Source of the DNA: Gammaproteobacteria bacterium
Lineage (GTDB): Bacteria > Pseudomonadota > Gammaproteobacteria > Pseudomonadales > Azotimanducaceae
Direction of reading: 5' to 3'
Assembly: GCA_002726655.1 (NCBI GenBank)
Contig: PBRP01000015.1
Coordinates: 7,785 to 41,326, forward strand
Length of the DNA: 33,542 bases
The translations under genes were made by a program, and so were the position numbers. Below the pieces are notes generated by a model. It searched no databases and was not told where the DNA came from. It saw nothing but the letters and a program-made list of their open reading frames with translations. This document shows positions 1 through 7,336 of the stretch, one piece after another; position 1 is the stretch's first letter; each line of letters opens with the position of its first letter.

Positions 1-39
1 CCGGATTCCTATGATTGCTACACTGGTCTATACCCTGTC

Positions 40-177
40 TAACAGGCTGCTGAAAAGTAGACTGTTAGACCGATACATGGATGTATCGACCGCCAATCAG
101 CGACAGTTGACTTGACGCGAGTGGGCTGAGACCCCTGACCCTGAAAAAGTGCAGGAAAGCACTTTTTAAGCAACCTG
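40..177 (+). repeat. Dispersed ~140 bp MITE-like repeat, copy 1
   Basis: This segment begins TAACAGGCTGCTGAAAAG and ends with CACTTTTTAAGCAACCTG. The two ends are imperfect inverted repeats of each other (CAGGCTGCTGAAAA against CAGGTTGCTTAAAA). It contains an 18 bp dyad at 71-88 (CGATACAT, GG, ATGTATCG) and a hairpin at 143-166 (AAAAAGTGC, 6 nt loop, GCACTTTTT). A second copy lies in inverted orientation at 12258-12400; the outer ~50 and ~40 bp are nearly identical while the middle diverges. It has no coding capacity, so a non-autonomous element (MITE) or a repetitive extragenic element is the best reading. It ends 25 bp before the first gene and so lies in that gene's leader. Confidence 0.8.
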
Positions 178-201
178 CAAGTGCTCGAAAGGAGCTAAGT
201 A

Positions 202-1080
202 ATGTGTGATGAAGATACCGTTGAGGAGAGTGAGAGGTACATAGCGCAACAAGCCGGTCTTACCCGCCGGGAATTTAACAAGTTAACCGCGGGTGCAGCG
301 CTGACAATGATGCTACCGCCGGTTGCCAACGCGATGGATGTGGCTGAAGCTGACGTAATGGTGCCAACCCCGGATGGGGAAGCGGATTGTTACTTCGTTC
401 ATCCTGCTGAAGGTAAACATCCTGGGGTGATCATCTGGCCGGATATCCTGGGTCTGCGCCCGGCTTTTCGTACCATGGGTAAACGACTTGCCCAGTCAGG
501 GTATTCAGTCCTGGTCGTCAACCCCTATTACCGGAATGCGGCAGCGCCTGTGATAGAGGAAGGAGCCAGTTTTCAGGATGAGTCAACCCGTAACACCGTC
601 ATGCCAATGTATCGTTCCCTTTCCTCGGAAACCGCCACCACCGACGCAAAATCACTTGTTAGTTACCTGGACGAACAGTTGCCCGTTGATAGGGAAAGGA
701 AGATTGGAACAACAGGATATTGCATGGGAGGTCCATTCACCATGTATGCGGCAGCGGCAATACCGACAAGAATTGGCGCGGGTGCGTCTTTCCATGGAGG
801 GCGCCTGGTGACCGACAAAGCTGATAGCCCACATCTGTTGGTGCCGAAAATGAAAGCCCAGTTCCTGTTTGCGATTGCCGATAACGATGATCAGAGGGAC
901 CCGGAGTCAAAAAATGTATTGCGCAAATCCTATGATGAGGCGGGTCTTGCCGCTGAAATTGAGGTGTATGAAGGCGCGATGCATGGCTGGTGCCCTCCTG
1001 ATTCGAGGGTCTACCACGAGAAACAGGCTGAGCGAGCGTGGAGCAGACTATTGCGCCTGTTTGAGACCGCGCTTGCTTGA
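202..1080 (+). CDS. Tat-exported dienelactone hydrolase family protein
   Basis: This is an alpha/beta hydrolase of the dienelactone hydrolase (DLH) family, 292 aa. The nucleophile sits in GYCMGG (Cys174), with the acid in AIADNDDQRDP (near residue 228) and the base in GAMHGW (His261), which is the Cys-Asp-His triad of the family. The N-terminus carries a textbook twin-arginine motif, TRREFNK (Arg22-Arg23), followed by a hydrophobic stretch ending VANA, so a folded export to the periplasm is predicted. Classical DLHs of chlorocatechol pathways are cytoplasmic, so the substrate here is likely some other ester or lactone. AAGGAG lies 8 bp before the ATG. The stop codon overlaps the start of the next hydrolase, so the two are translationally coupled. 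Confidence 0.88.
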   Translation: MCDEDTVEESERYIAQQAGLTRREFNKLTAGAALTMMLPPVANAMDVAEADVMVPTPDGEADCYFVHPAEGKHPGVIIWPDILGLRPAFRTMGKRLAQSGYSVLVVNPYYRNAAAPVIEEGASFQDESTRNTVMPMYRSLSSETATTDAKSLVSYLDEQLPVDRERKIGTTGYCMGGPFTMYAAAAIPTRIGAGASFHGGRLVTDKADSPHLLVPKMKAQFLFAIADNDDQRDPESKNVLRKSYDEAGLAAEIEVYEGAMHGWCPPDSRVYHEKQAERAWSRLLRLFETALA

Positions 1081-2042
1081 GTAATTTCGAGGAATTGGGA
1101 CAAGACCGAACTATGTTGCTTGACTACAAGAAGATTGACCCGGAGTTGTTGGCTTTTCTTGAAAAAATGCCGCCTCTCGATATAACGCGTGACAATATAG
1201 CCGATGTACGAACCATGCTTGCCAGCCGTCCTCAACCGGCATCAAGGGTGCAGGTTCAGGAAACGACAGATACAGTAAGTACGGAGGATGGAGATGTCGG
1301 TGTTTGTATCTATCGGAAGACCTCTGCAGAAAACCAGCCTGCCTTGCTCTGGATTCATGGGGGAGGTTACGTATTAGGCGATGCGGTTGAGGAGCGAGCC
1401 CGGATCTTTGCAGACAAGTTTGATTGCACGGTTGTTTCCGTGGATTATCGGCTGGCTCCAGAACATCCATTCCCAGCAGGTCCTAACGACTGTCTTGCGA
1501 CACTATACTGGATGGAAGATGAAAGTGAGCGATTAGGTATTAACCCGAAGCGGATCGCGATCGGTGGTGCAAGCGCGGGCGCTGGCATGGCGGCAGGGGT
1601 TGCCATGATGAGTCGGGACAGAGGTGGCCCGGCGCTCACCTTTCAACTTCTCCTATACCCGATGATTGATAATCTGCACGCTACGGAGTCCGGGCAGTTT
1701 GAAAACCATCCAATCTGGAATCAGGGCACTTCCCTCAATGCATGGGAAATGTACCTTGGTGGTACGCCAGGTGCCGATGCCTCTCCGTATGCTGCGGCTT
1801 CACGCGCAGATGATCTTCGTGGTCTGCCACCGACCTATATCTGTGTTGGGTCGGAAGATTTGTTCCGCGACGAGAGCCTGGAGTACGCACGTCGCCTTAT
1901 GGCAGCCAGCGTGCCCTGCGAAATCTCCGTTTTCCCTGGGGTATTCCACGGCGGAGAAATGTTCGTCCCACACGCAGCAGTCAGTCGGCGGATGCAGGAA
2001 AGTATTTTAGCAGCACTTGGGGATGCTATTAACAAATTATGA
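1077..2042 (+). CDS. Alpha/beta hydrolase, hormone-sensitive-lipase (HSL) type esterase
   Basis: This is a carboxylesterase of the HSL family (bacterial family IV). The oxyanion motif HGGG is at residues 94-97 in LWIHGGGY, the nucleophile Ser166 is in GGASAG, an acid lies in GSEDLFRDES (about 261-265) and His291 is in FPGVFHGG. There is no signal peptide, so it is probably cytoplasmic. The frame opens with TTG at 1077, overlapping the upstream TGA. An in-frame ATG at 1113 (12 residues shorter) is a serious alternative, and neither has a strong ribosome binding site. The 3' end overlaps the next gene by ATGA, continuing a three-gene hydrolase operon. The natural substrate cannot be told from sequence. 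Confidence 0.88.
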   Translation: MSNFEELGQDRTMLLDYKKIDPELLAFLEKMPPLDITRDNIADVRTMLASRPQPASRVQVQETTDTVSTEDGDVGVCIYRKTSAENQPALLWIHGGGYVLGDAVEERARIFADKFDCTVVSVDYRLAPEHPFPAGPNDCLATLYWMEDESERLGINPKRIAIGGASAGAGMAAGVAMMSRDRGGPALTFQLLLYPMIDNLHATESGQFENHPIWNQGTSLNAWEMYLGGTPGADASPYAAASRADDLRGLPPTYICVGSEDLFRDESLEYARRLMAASVPCEISVFPGVFHGGEMFVPHAAVSRRMQESILAALGDAINKL

Positions 2043-3169
2043 AACGGGTTGCCCTATTGGTAATTCTCCTGTTGCCGGTTACTGTTCCTGCGGCAGACTC
2101 AAAAGCCAGGAACATATTCCTTCTGACAATTGATGGTTTACGGTGGCAAGAAGTATTTCGCGGCCTCGATGAGTCATTGGCTGTAAACACTCAATACAAT
2201 AAACGCCTCGAGCATATCAGGAAACAGTACTGGACAGAGGTCAAAGCGAAACGCGCTGAAGCCTTGATGCCTTTCCTTCACAGTACAATTTTCAAAAGTG
2301 GTGTTGTAATAGGAAACAGGGATCAGAACTCTTGCGCAAGGGTTACCAACCCCTGGTACTTGTCCTATCCCGGGTATAGTGAAATTCTAACCGGTGTAGT
2401 AGATGAGGCCCTTGATTCTAACGACAGGGTCCTAAATCCGAATCAGTCTTTTCTCGAGAAGCTGAACGCCAGGGAAAACTACCGCGGGAAAGTGGCTGCT
2501 TTCACATCCTGGAACGTTTTTCCTTACATTTTGAATGTCGAACGCAGCGGCTTGCCGGTGGATGCAGGTCAGAAAGTTGACTCGCCTGCCAGCGAACTGG
2601 AGCGAATCCTGAGTCACCTGCAGGGTGATATTCCATCACCGTGGGAACACCTTCGGTATGATGCATTTACCCAGCATTATGCTTTGTCCTATATCGAACG
2701 CCATCATCCACGCGTGGTATACATTGGATATGGTGAGGCTGATGATTTTGCCCACGATGGCAGATACGATGAATACCTGATGGCTGCGAATCGTACTGAC
2801 AGGTTTATCAGAGAATTGTGGCAATTTGTACAGAACGATGAAGTTTATAGAGACAATACAATTCTCTTCATTACAGTTGATCATGGTCGTGGCGAAGAAC
2901 CAGAAGAAACCTGGCAGCACCATGCCAGTATAAGAACCATGGAAAAAAATGAGCAATACCTTGCCCAATATCCGGAAGGGATTGTCGGTTCAGAGGCGGT
3001 CTGGATGGCTGCCATGGGCCCTGATGTTCCGGCAAAAGGCCTGATTGCTACTGGTGATAAATGCCTCACTTCCAACCGGGTTGCTGCAACACTACTCAAA
3101 TTGTTAGGAGAAGACTACAGGCTTTTTAATTCTGGGATGGGATCACCAATGATGGAATTCATAGAGTAA
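2039..3169 (+). CDS. Secreted alkaline-phosphatase-superfamily hydrolase (phosphodiesterase/sulfatase-like)
   Basis: This 376 aa protein has an N-terminal signal peptide (MKRVALLVILLLPVTVPAA), so it should be periplasmic or secreted. Two-metal-site motifs of the alkaline phosphatase superfamily are visible: Asp32 in LLTIDGLRW, a Ser/Thr nucleophile candidate in YLSYPGYSE (about 107-115), Asp235/Asp236 and His239 in GEADDFAH, Asp281-His282 in VTVDHGRG and His294/295 in WQHHAS. The layout fits type I phosphodiesterase/nucleotide pyrophosphatase-like or sulfatase-like enzymes. Phosphate mono- or diester versus sulfate ester cannot be separated by eye. Its ATG overlaps the upstream stop (ATGA), so it is translationally coupled as the last gene of the hydrolase operon. 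Confidence 0.82.
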   Translation: MKRVALLVILLLPVTVPAADSKARNIFLLTIDGLRWQEVFRGLDESLAVNTQYNKRLEHIRKQYWTEVKAKRAEALMPFLHSTIFKSGVVIGNRDQNSCARVTNPWYLSYPGYSEILTGVVDEALDSNDRVLNPNQSFLEKLNARENYRGKVAAFTSWNVFPYILNVERSGLPVDAGQKVDSPASELERILSHLQGDIPSPWEHLRYDAFTQHYALSYIERHHPRVVYIGYGEADDFAHDGRYDEYLMAANRTDRFIRELWQFVQNDEVYRDNTILFITVDHGRGEEPEETWQHHASIRTMEKNEQYLAQYPEGIVGSEAVWMAAMGPDVPAKGLIATGDKCLTSNRVAATLLKLLGEDYRLFNSGMGSPMMEFIE

Positions 3170-3234
3170 TGCATAGTGTTGCATCACGTCAGGGTGGACG
3201 CGCCATTTAAAAGAGGGCTCCCAAATACTTTCTA

Positions 3235-4572
3235 TTAGCCTTGCGCAGCCAATTTCTGGAACTGTCTGCTCATGGAATAAGCGCTCAAAACAGAAATACA
3301 GGCGATTCCAGAGAGTACCAGGAATACCTGCGACCAGCCTAAATAGTCAGCCATGACTCCCGCTGAAAAAGCTGCAATAGCACCACCTACATAACCCAGC
3401 CCATCGATGATGCCAGTGCAGGACCCGGCACCTTTTGCTCCTGCAATGTCAAGGGTGAGGGCTCCCGAGCTCATAGAGTAGGGACCCAGCAGGAAAAAGC
3501 CGCTGGCGCCTAAGAATACAAGAATCAGGTTAAAGTCAGGTTCAGGTGATGCGCTGAGAAAAGCTATCGCCACTATGCAGAACACAAGGCAGGATAACAT
3601 CATCCACATCATGCGGGCACGATCACCGTTCCTGGCGTAGTGGTCTGTGTACCAGCCGAGAAGAACTGTGCCCAGAACGCCGAGTAGAGGGAAAACGGCT
3701 GAATTCAAAATGGCACTACTCGCACCGAGGCCTATGTCGAATAGAAATTTGGGCGTCCAGATAAAAAAGGCAGAACGCAACAAGGTCGTTAGAAAGCTAA
3801 ACAGTAGTAGTTGCCGAAAAACGCTCATATTAAAGAGGGTTTTCAATATTGTTTTTACCTCTGGCTTTGTTTCACCCCCGTAATCAGCAAGTTGCTCTTT
3901 TCCTGATCCAGCTCCCCCAACCATCGCTCCAGGTATTACGGATGCAGGGTTGGACCTGGAACTGAAGTAGGACCATACCCATATGCCACTCAGGACCAGC
4001 GCTGGATAAACAAAAAGCCCCTGCCAGCCAACTCCCTGGAGGACTAGAAAGCCTGCAAACAGGGTCGCCGCAACACCTCCAAACTGGAAGCTGATACTGA
4101 TAAAACCCATTACAGTGCCGTTCCGATCCGGGGGATACCAACTGCCGATTGTCTTTGCCAAACCGCCCCAGCCCATTGATAGGAAGTAACGACAACAACA
4201 CCAGACAGCAATAAACATGGCCAGGCTTGCGGACATTGAAAAAATAATATTCCAAAAAATCGCGCCAGCCATGCCAATCAGGAAAATCCGTCTGCCACCA
4301 ATCCTGTCGGCGAGCGGGCCGTTGATAAATTTACCGCACGCATAGGCGATTTCGGAGATTGAAGCGATCAGCCCCAACTGAGTATTGGAGAATTCAAATT
4401 CCTCAGCTAACAGGGGGAATGCTGCTGAAAGATTGCCGCGACAAAGGTAGTACCCCGCGTAACCAACCAACATGACCCAGAAGGTAGATAGTTGCCACCG
4501 GAACAGGCGCCAGTTGTCGGCTTCTGAAAGCTGTATCTCTTTGCTATTTTTTAGGGTGTAAAACATTGCCAC
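3235..4572 (-). CDS. MFS transporter, organophosphate:phosphate antiporter (OPA, GlpT/UhpT-like)
   Basis: This 445 aa polytopic membrane protein has about 12 hydrophobic segments. The opening segment GYAGYYLCRGNLSAAFPLL and the later GPLADRIGGRR match the OPA subfamily (GlpT, UhpT, PgtP), which exchanges sugar or glycerol phosphates for inorganic phosphate across the inner membrane. It is divergent from a glycerophosphodiester phosphodiesterase gene, and that pairing favours glycerol-3-phosphate as substrate (inference). The frame starts with GTG at 4572; an ATG two codons later at 4566 is equally plausible because no strong ribosome binding site is visible. A central loop (about residues 215-240) separates two six-helix halves, as usual for MFS. 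Confidence 0.88.
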   Translation of the reverse strand: MAMFYTLKNSKEIQLSEADNWRLFRWQLSTFWVMLVGYAGYYLCRGNLSAAFPLLAEEFEFSNTQLGLIASISEIAYACGKFINGPLADRIGGRRIFLIGMAGAIFWNIIFSMSASLAMFIAVWCCCRYFLSMGWGGLAKTIGSWYPPDRNGTVMGFISISFQFGGVAATLFAGFLVLQGVGWQGLFVYPALVLSGIWVWSYFSSRSNPASVIPGAMVGGAGSGKEQLADYGGETKPEVKTILKTLFNMSVFRQLLLFSFLTTLLRSAFFIWTPKFLFDIGLGASSAILNSAVFPLLGVLGTVLLGWYTDHYARNGDRARMMWMMLSCLVFCIVAIAFLSASPEPDFNLILVFLGASGFFLLGPYSMSSGALTLDIAGAKGAGSCTGIIDGLGYVGGAIAAFSAGVMADYLGWSQVFLVLSGIACISVLSAYSMSRQFQKLAAQG

Positions 4573-4603
4573 TCTTGAATACTTGCGAGATCATATTATT
4601 CTC

Positions 4604-4632
4604 TTGTGGATATCACATCAGCAGGATATATA
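4604..4632 (+). promoter_or_regulatory. Candidate sigma-70 promoter for the glycerophosphodiesterase gene
   Basis: TTGTGG at 4604-4609 and TATATA at 4627-4632 are separated by 17 bp, a good housekeeping-promoter geometry. The site lies in the 106 bp divergent gap after the antiporter gene. A start near 4639 would give a leader of about 260 nt before the phosphodiesterase ATG at 4900, including the short open frame at 4679. This rests on pattern only. Confidence 0.35.
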
Positions 4633-4678
4633 TTGCATGCTGTAATTCCTACTGACATAGCAAGGTAGATTAGTAGCC

Positions 4679-4903
4679 TTGAATCGTCAAATAACTCAGT
4701 TGTCTGTCAGTGCTGCAACCTGCATATTTTTACCGGGCGGAAATCAGGTTGATGGACAATGGCTGATATTCGATACGGACATTGCTATGGTAAAGGTAGA
4801 TGAGAAATTTGTTTGGTTGGCGCGACCGGTCAGGATGAGTGTTGTTCCCGTGGAATTGACCGGCAGGACGACGTACAAAAGGACAATATTGGAGTCTAGA
4901 TGA
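4679..4903 (+). CDS. Possible small hypothetical protein coupled to the phosphodiesterase gene
   Basis: This is an open frame of 74 codons beginning with TTG and ending in an ATGA overlap with the following gene. I do not recognise the product. The residue make-up is protein-like (QWLIFDTDIAMVKVDEKFVW then LARPVRM), with no signal peptide or membrane segment. There is no convincing ribosome binding site. It could be a small coupled gene, a remnant of a larger gene, or just leader sequence. The overlap with the downstream start is the only positive argument beyond openness. Confidence 0.3.
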   Translation: MNRQITQLSVSAATCIFLPGGNQVDGQWLIFDTDIAMVKVDEKFVWLARPVRMSVVPVELTGRTTYKRTILESR

Positions 4904-5889
4904 ATAGAATTAGAATACTGGCAATGATCATGGGACTATATTGTCCCGGCGCAATAACCCTTGCCGATTGTCCGCAGTCTGACCCGGTAGTGATAGCCCA
5001 CCGGGGAGCCAGCGGTCATCTGCCGGAACATACTCTAGCAGCGTTTAAACTCGCCATCGAGATGGGTGCTGACTATATTGAGCCGGACCTGGTTATTACA
5101 AAGGATGGTGAGTTCATTGTTCGTCATGATCACTATCTAAGCCAGACAACGGATATTGCTGATAAACCGGAATTCAGCAGTAGACGCAGGGATCTTGGTG
5201 GTCGAAACGATTGGTTCTCAGAGGATTTTACCCTCGCTGAAATCAAGACACTGCGGGCCCGGCAGCCATTCAAAGGCAGGTCCAGGGAGCATGATGGGAT
5301 ACATCCAATCCCCAGGTTCCAGGATGTCATTGAATTGGTTAAGAATGAGTCGGAACGACTTGGCAAAGCTGTTGGTATTTACCCTGAGACTAAAGAGCCG
5401 GGTTACTTCGAAACCCTGGGGTTTGATGTTGATGAGATGCTGATCGCCCTGCTCGACAAAAACGGTATGAACGAGCATGACTCGAAAGTAATCATTCAAT
5501 CGTTTGAGCCTGAAATTTTGAGATCTCTGAACAACAGAGTCAATGTACCGCTGGTTCAATTAGTAAGCCCCTCAGGTAACAAGGTCAATGAGGATGGAAG
5601 CTATCAGTCTAACATTTCACTAGGTGAGCTCAGCGAATACGCTGATGGTGTTGGTGCCGCAAAGTGGCTGCTGGTTAACCAACAAGGAAAAGCCAATGAC
5701 TTTGTTAGTCGAGCAAAGAAGCTGGGTCTGTTCATACACGCCTGGACGTTTCGAGAGGATGCTTATCCGGAAGAACTCTTTGCCAGTGGTGAAGAGGAGC
5801 TGAAGTTTTTCCTGAAAATGGGCATCGACGGGTATTTCACTGATTTCCCCGACACCGACGTCAAAGTCAAGGAATGGTGTCAGCAGTAA
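4900..5889 (+). CDS. glpQ: Periplasmic glycerophosphodiester phosphodiesterase
   Basis: This enzyme hydrolyses deacylated phospholipids (glycerophosphocholine, -ethanolamine and so on) to glycerol-3-phosphate and an alcohol. The 329 aa protein has a signal peptide (residues 1-22, ending TLA). The GDPD signature is intact: IAHRGASGHLPEHT gives His34, Arg35 and Glu43; IEPDLVITKDG gives Glu61 and Asp63; His76 is in IVRHDH. YPETKEPGYF and HAWTFRED further along are typical of the periplasmic GlpQ branch rather than the cytoplasmic UgpQ branch. GGAG lies about 8 bp before the ATG. Its divergent neighbour is a GlpT-like antiporter, as expected for a scavenging pair. Length is close to known GlpQ proteins. 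Confidence 0.9.
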   Translation: MNRIRILAMIMGLYCPGAITLADCPQSDPVVIAHRGASGHLPEHTLAAFKLAIEMGADYIEPDLVITKDGEFIVRHDHYLSQTTDIADKPEFSSRRRDLGGRNDWFSEDFTLAEIKTLRARQPFKGRSREHDGIHPIPRFQDVIELVKNESERLGKAVGIYPETKEPGYFETLGFDVDEMLIALLDKNGMNEHDSKVIIQSFEPEILRSLNNRVNVPLVQLVSPSGNKVNEDGSYQSNISLGELSEYADGVGAAKWLLVNQQGKANDFVSRAKKLGLFIHAWTFREDAYPEELFASGEEELKFFLKMGIDGYFTDFPDTDVKVKEWCQQ

Positions 5890-6082
5890 TTGTTGTGCTG
5901 ATAAGACAACGAAACAGCTAAGCCGTGTGACATCTTTGCGCAGAGTGGTTTGAAAATTATTGGGAACCACTTCGATTCATGATGTGAAGGGGCGAATCGC
6001 CGCCCACTGAGAGTAGGAAGGTTCAATTCAGTTGATATAACTTTCATGCAGCTTTGAAAAAACAGCAAGTCATCGGAACTTT

Positions 6083-6111
6083 TTGATGGATAGACAATCC
6101 ATAAGTATGAA
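6083..6111 (+). promoter_or_regulatory. Possible promoter for a small RNA
   Basis: TTGATG at 6083-6088 and TATGAA at 6106-6111 are spaced 17 bp, each matching the consensus at four of six positions. It would start transcription near 6118, about 100 nt before the T-run of the terminator at 6211-6218. Matches this weak are common by chance. Confidence 0.22.
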
Positions 6112-6117
6112 GCTGCA

Positions 6118-6218
6118 ATTCCAGTTTTGAGAAAGAACATCGGTGACTTTCCCCCAAAGCGATCGATGATTGGACTCTGGCTCTTTCACAAACAGGAAAG
6201 GGTCAGGGTCTTTTTTTT
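6118..6218 (+). ncRNA. Candidate ~100 nt small RNA ending in an intrinsic terminator
   Basis: A promoter-like pair and a very stable terminator bound about 100 nt with no reading frame that looks translated. The predicted RNA has an unstructured 5' half and a 15 bp terminator stem followed by eight T residues, as in Hfq-bound small RNAs. It could equally be the 3' end of a long glycerophosphodiesterase mRNA. No known RNA family was recognised. Confidence 0.25.
6173..6218 (+). terminator. Strong rho-independent terminator
   Basis: GACTCTGGCTCTTTC (6173-6187) pairs over 15 positions with GAAAGGGTCAGGGTC (6196-6210): twelve Watson-Crick pairs and three G-U wobbles. The loop is 8 nt (ACAAACAG) and TTTTTTTT follows at 6211-6218. 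Wobbles that keep pairing on this strand only, together with the T-run, point to termination of + strand transcripts. The nearest upstream gene ends at 5889. Confidence 0.8.
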
Positions 6219-6265
6219 AGCAGTTTACCTGTTCTGTTTCTGAATCCTGATTCTGAGTGAAAATT

Positions 6266-6280
6266 GGGTACACTGTACCC
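6266..6280. promoter_or_regulatory. 15 bp dyad, possible operator for the homocysteine methyltransferase gene
   Basis: GGGTACA-C-TGTACCC is a perfect palindrome with a one-base centre, ending 21 bp before the ATG at 6302. A one-base centre cannot form an RNA hairpin loop, so a DNA-binding dimer site is the natural reading. Palindromes of this size occur by chance about twice in a window this long. Confidence 0.3.
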
Positions 6281-6301
6281 GAACTCAAGAAGAGAACGAT
6301 T

Positions 6302-7288
6302 ATGCCCAAGTACCGCAATGCCCTCCCTCAGCTAGCTGCTGACAAATTGTTTCTCACCGATGGAGGGCTGGAGACCGAATTTATCTTTCATCATGGCATT
6401 GATCTGCCGTTGTTTGCGTGTATTTCATTGTTTTTTGGAGAAGCGGAACACCTGCCGATACTGTACAGGTATTACGAGGACTACATTACAGCAGCTAAAT
6501 CTGGTGGCTATGGTTTCGTGCTGGTAAGTGCCAACTGGCGGGCGAGTCCGGACTGGTTGAGGAAACTTGGCCTGCCGGAACAAGAATGGGTGGACGTTAA
6601 TCGTCATGCGATCACCTTCCTTGAGGAGCTGCGTGCTGCTCATGAGACCCCGGAGTTCCCCATGATAATTTCAAGCCAGATAGGCCCTAGAGGCGACGGA
6701 TACTCTATTGAGAATAAAATGACAGCTGATGAAGCCCAGGATTATCACGCCTGGCAAACCAATCTCTTTGCGGAAACCGAAGCCGATATGATTGATGTCC
6801 TGACCATCAATTATGTTGAAGAGGCTGTTGGTATCGCCAATGCCGCCAAGGAATCTGGCATGCCCGTGGTGATATCTTTCACCGTTGAGACTGATGGGCG
6901 GCTGCCCTCTGGTCAACTGCTTGGGGAAGCAATTGAGGAAACGGATGCGGTCACGGGAAACTATCCAATCTATTACATGCTGAACTGTGCGCATCCCGAT
7001 CATTTCGATAGCACCCTGAAGGAGGGCGGTCAGTGGGTCAGTCGTATCCGCGCCCTGCGGGCTAATGCCTCAAGACTAAGTCATGCCGAGCTTGATGAAG
7101 CTGAAACGATTGATTCGGGAGATCCTGAAGAGTTCGGTAAGCAGCATGCAGCACTTCGAGAGAGCTACCCTGGCTTTGTCATGTTTGGTGGCTGTTGTGG
7201 AACGGATAGTCGTCACGTGAAAGAAATCGCCAGGGCGTGCGCCACGTTGGGCGGTGCCCGGACTGATTTAGAATTGCCAAATCTTTAG
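6302..7288 (+). CDS. Homocysteine S-methyltransferase (MmuM-like)
   Basis: This enzyme moves a methyl group from a small methylated donor (S-methylmethionine, betaine or a sulfonium compound) to homocysteine, making methionine in the cytoplasm. The 328 aa protein has the zinc-thiol ligands of the family: one Cys in MLNCAHPDH and the Cys pair in FGGCCGTDSRH near the C-terminus. The N-terminal LTDGGLETEF is also typical. The frame is open from 6257, but ATG 6302 fits the conserved N-terminus and leaves the palindrome at 6266-6280 outside the gene. A purine-rich AAGAAGAGA precedes it. It is followed 48 bp later by an ArsC-like gene, perhaps cotranscribed. The donor cannot be decided from sequence. 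Confidence 0.88.
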   Translation: MPKYRNALPQLAADKLFLTDGGLETEFIFHHGIDLPLFACISLFFGEAEHLPILYRYYEDYITAAKSGGYGFVLVSANWRASPDWLRKLGLPEQEWVDVNRHAITFLEELRAAHETPEFPMIISSQIGPRGDGYSIENKMTADEAQDYHAWQTNLFAETEADMIDVLTINYVEEAVGIANAAKESGMPVVISFTVETDGRLPSGQLLGEAIEETDAVTGNYPIYYMLNCAHPDHFDSTLKEGGQWVSRIRALRANASRLSHAELDEAETIDSGDPEEFGKQHAALRESYPGFVMFGGCCGTDSRHVKEIARACATLGGARTDLELPNL

Positions 7289-7299
7289 TCAACATCAAC

Positions 7300-7320
7300 T
7301 GCCTCGCTATAAAAGAGGCA
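7300..7320. other. Short hairpin between the homocysteine methyltransferase and ArsC-like genes
   Basis: TGCCTC at 7300-7305 pairs with GAGGCA at 7315-7320 across a 9 nt A/T-rich loop. No T-run follows, so it is not a convincing terminator; it may be an mRNA processing or stability element or chance. Confidence 0.25.
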
Positions 7321-7336
7321 ATACAGGTCTACAAAA

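Larger units (their letters stand above)
5890..6301. other. 412 bp intergenic region with an orphan terminator, candidate small RNA and dyad
   Basis: No protein gene was found here. The region holds a strong intrinsic terminator at 6173-6218 that is 283 bp from the upstream stop codon, a possible promoter at 6083-6111, and a 15 bp dyad at 6266-6280 just ahead of the homocysteine methyltransferase start. A fragment CAGTTTACCTG at 6222-6232 resembles the short dispersed repeat described at 7695. The first ~190 bp show nothing recognisable. Confidence 0.6.

Noticed and set aside
578-834. Overlapping frames on both strands inside the first hydrolase gene
   Set aside because: They are out-of-frame shadows of the dienelactone hydrolase-like gene, which has an intact catalytic triad and a Tat signal.
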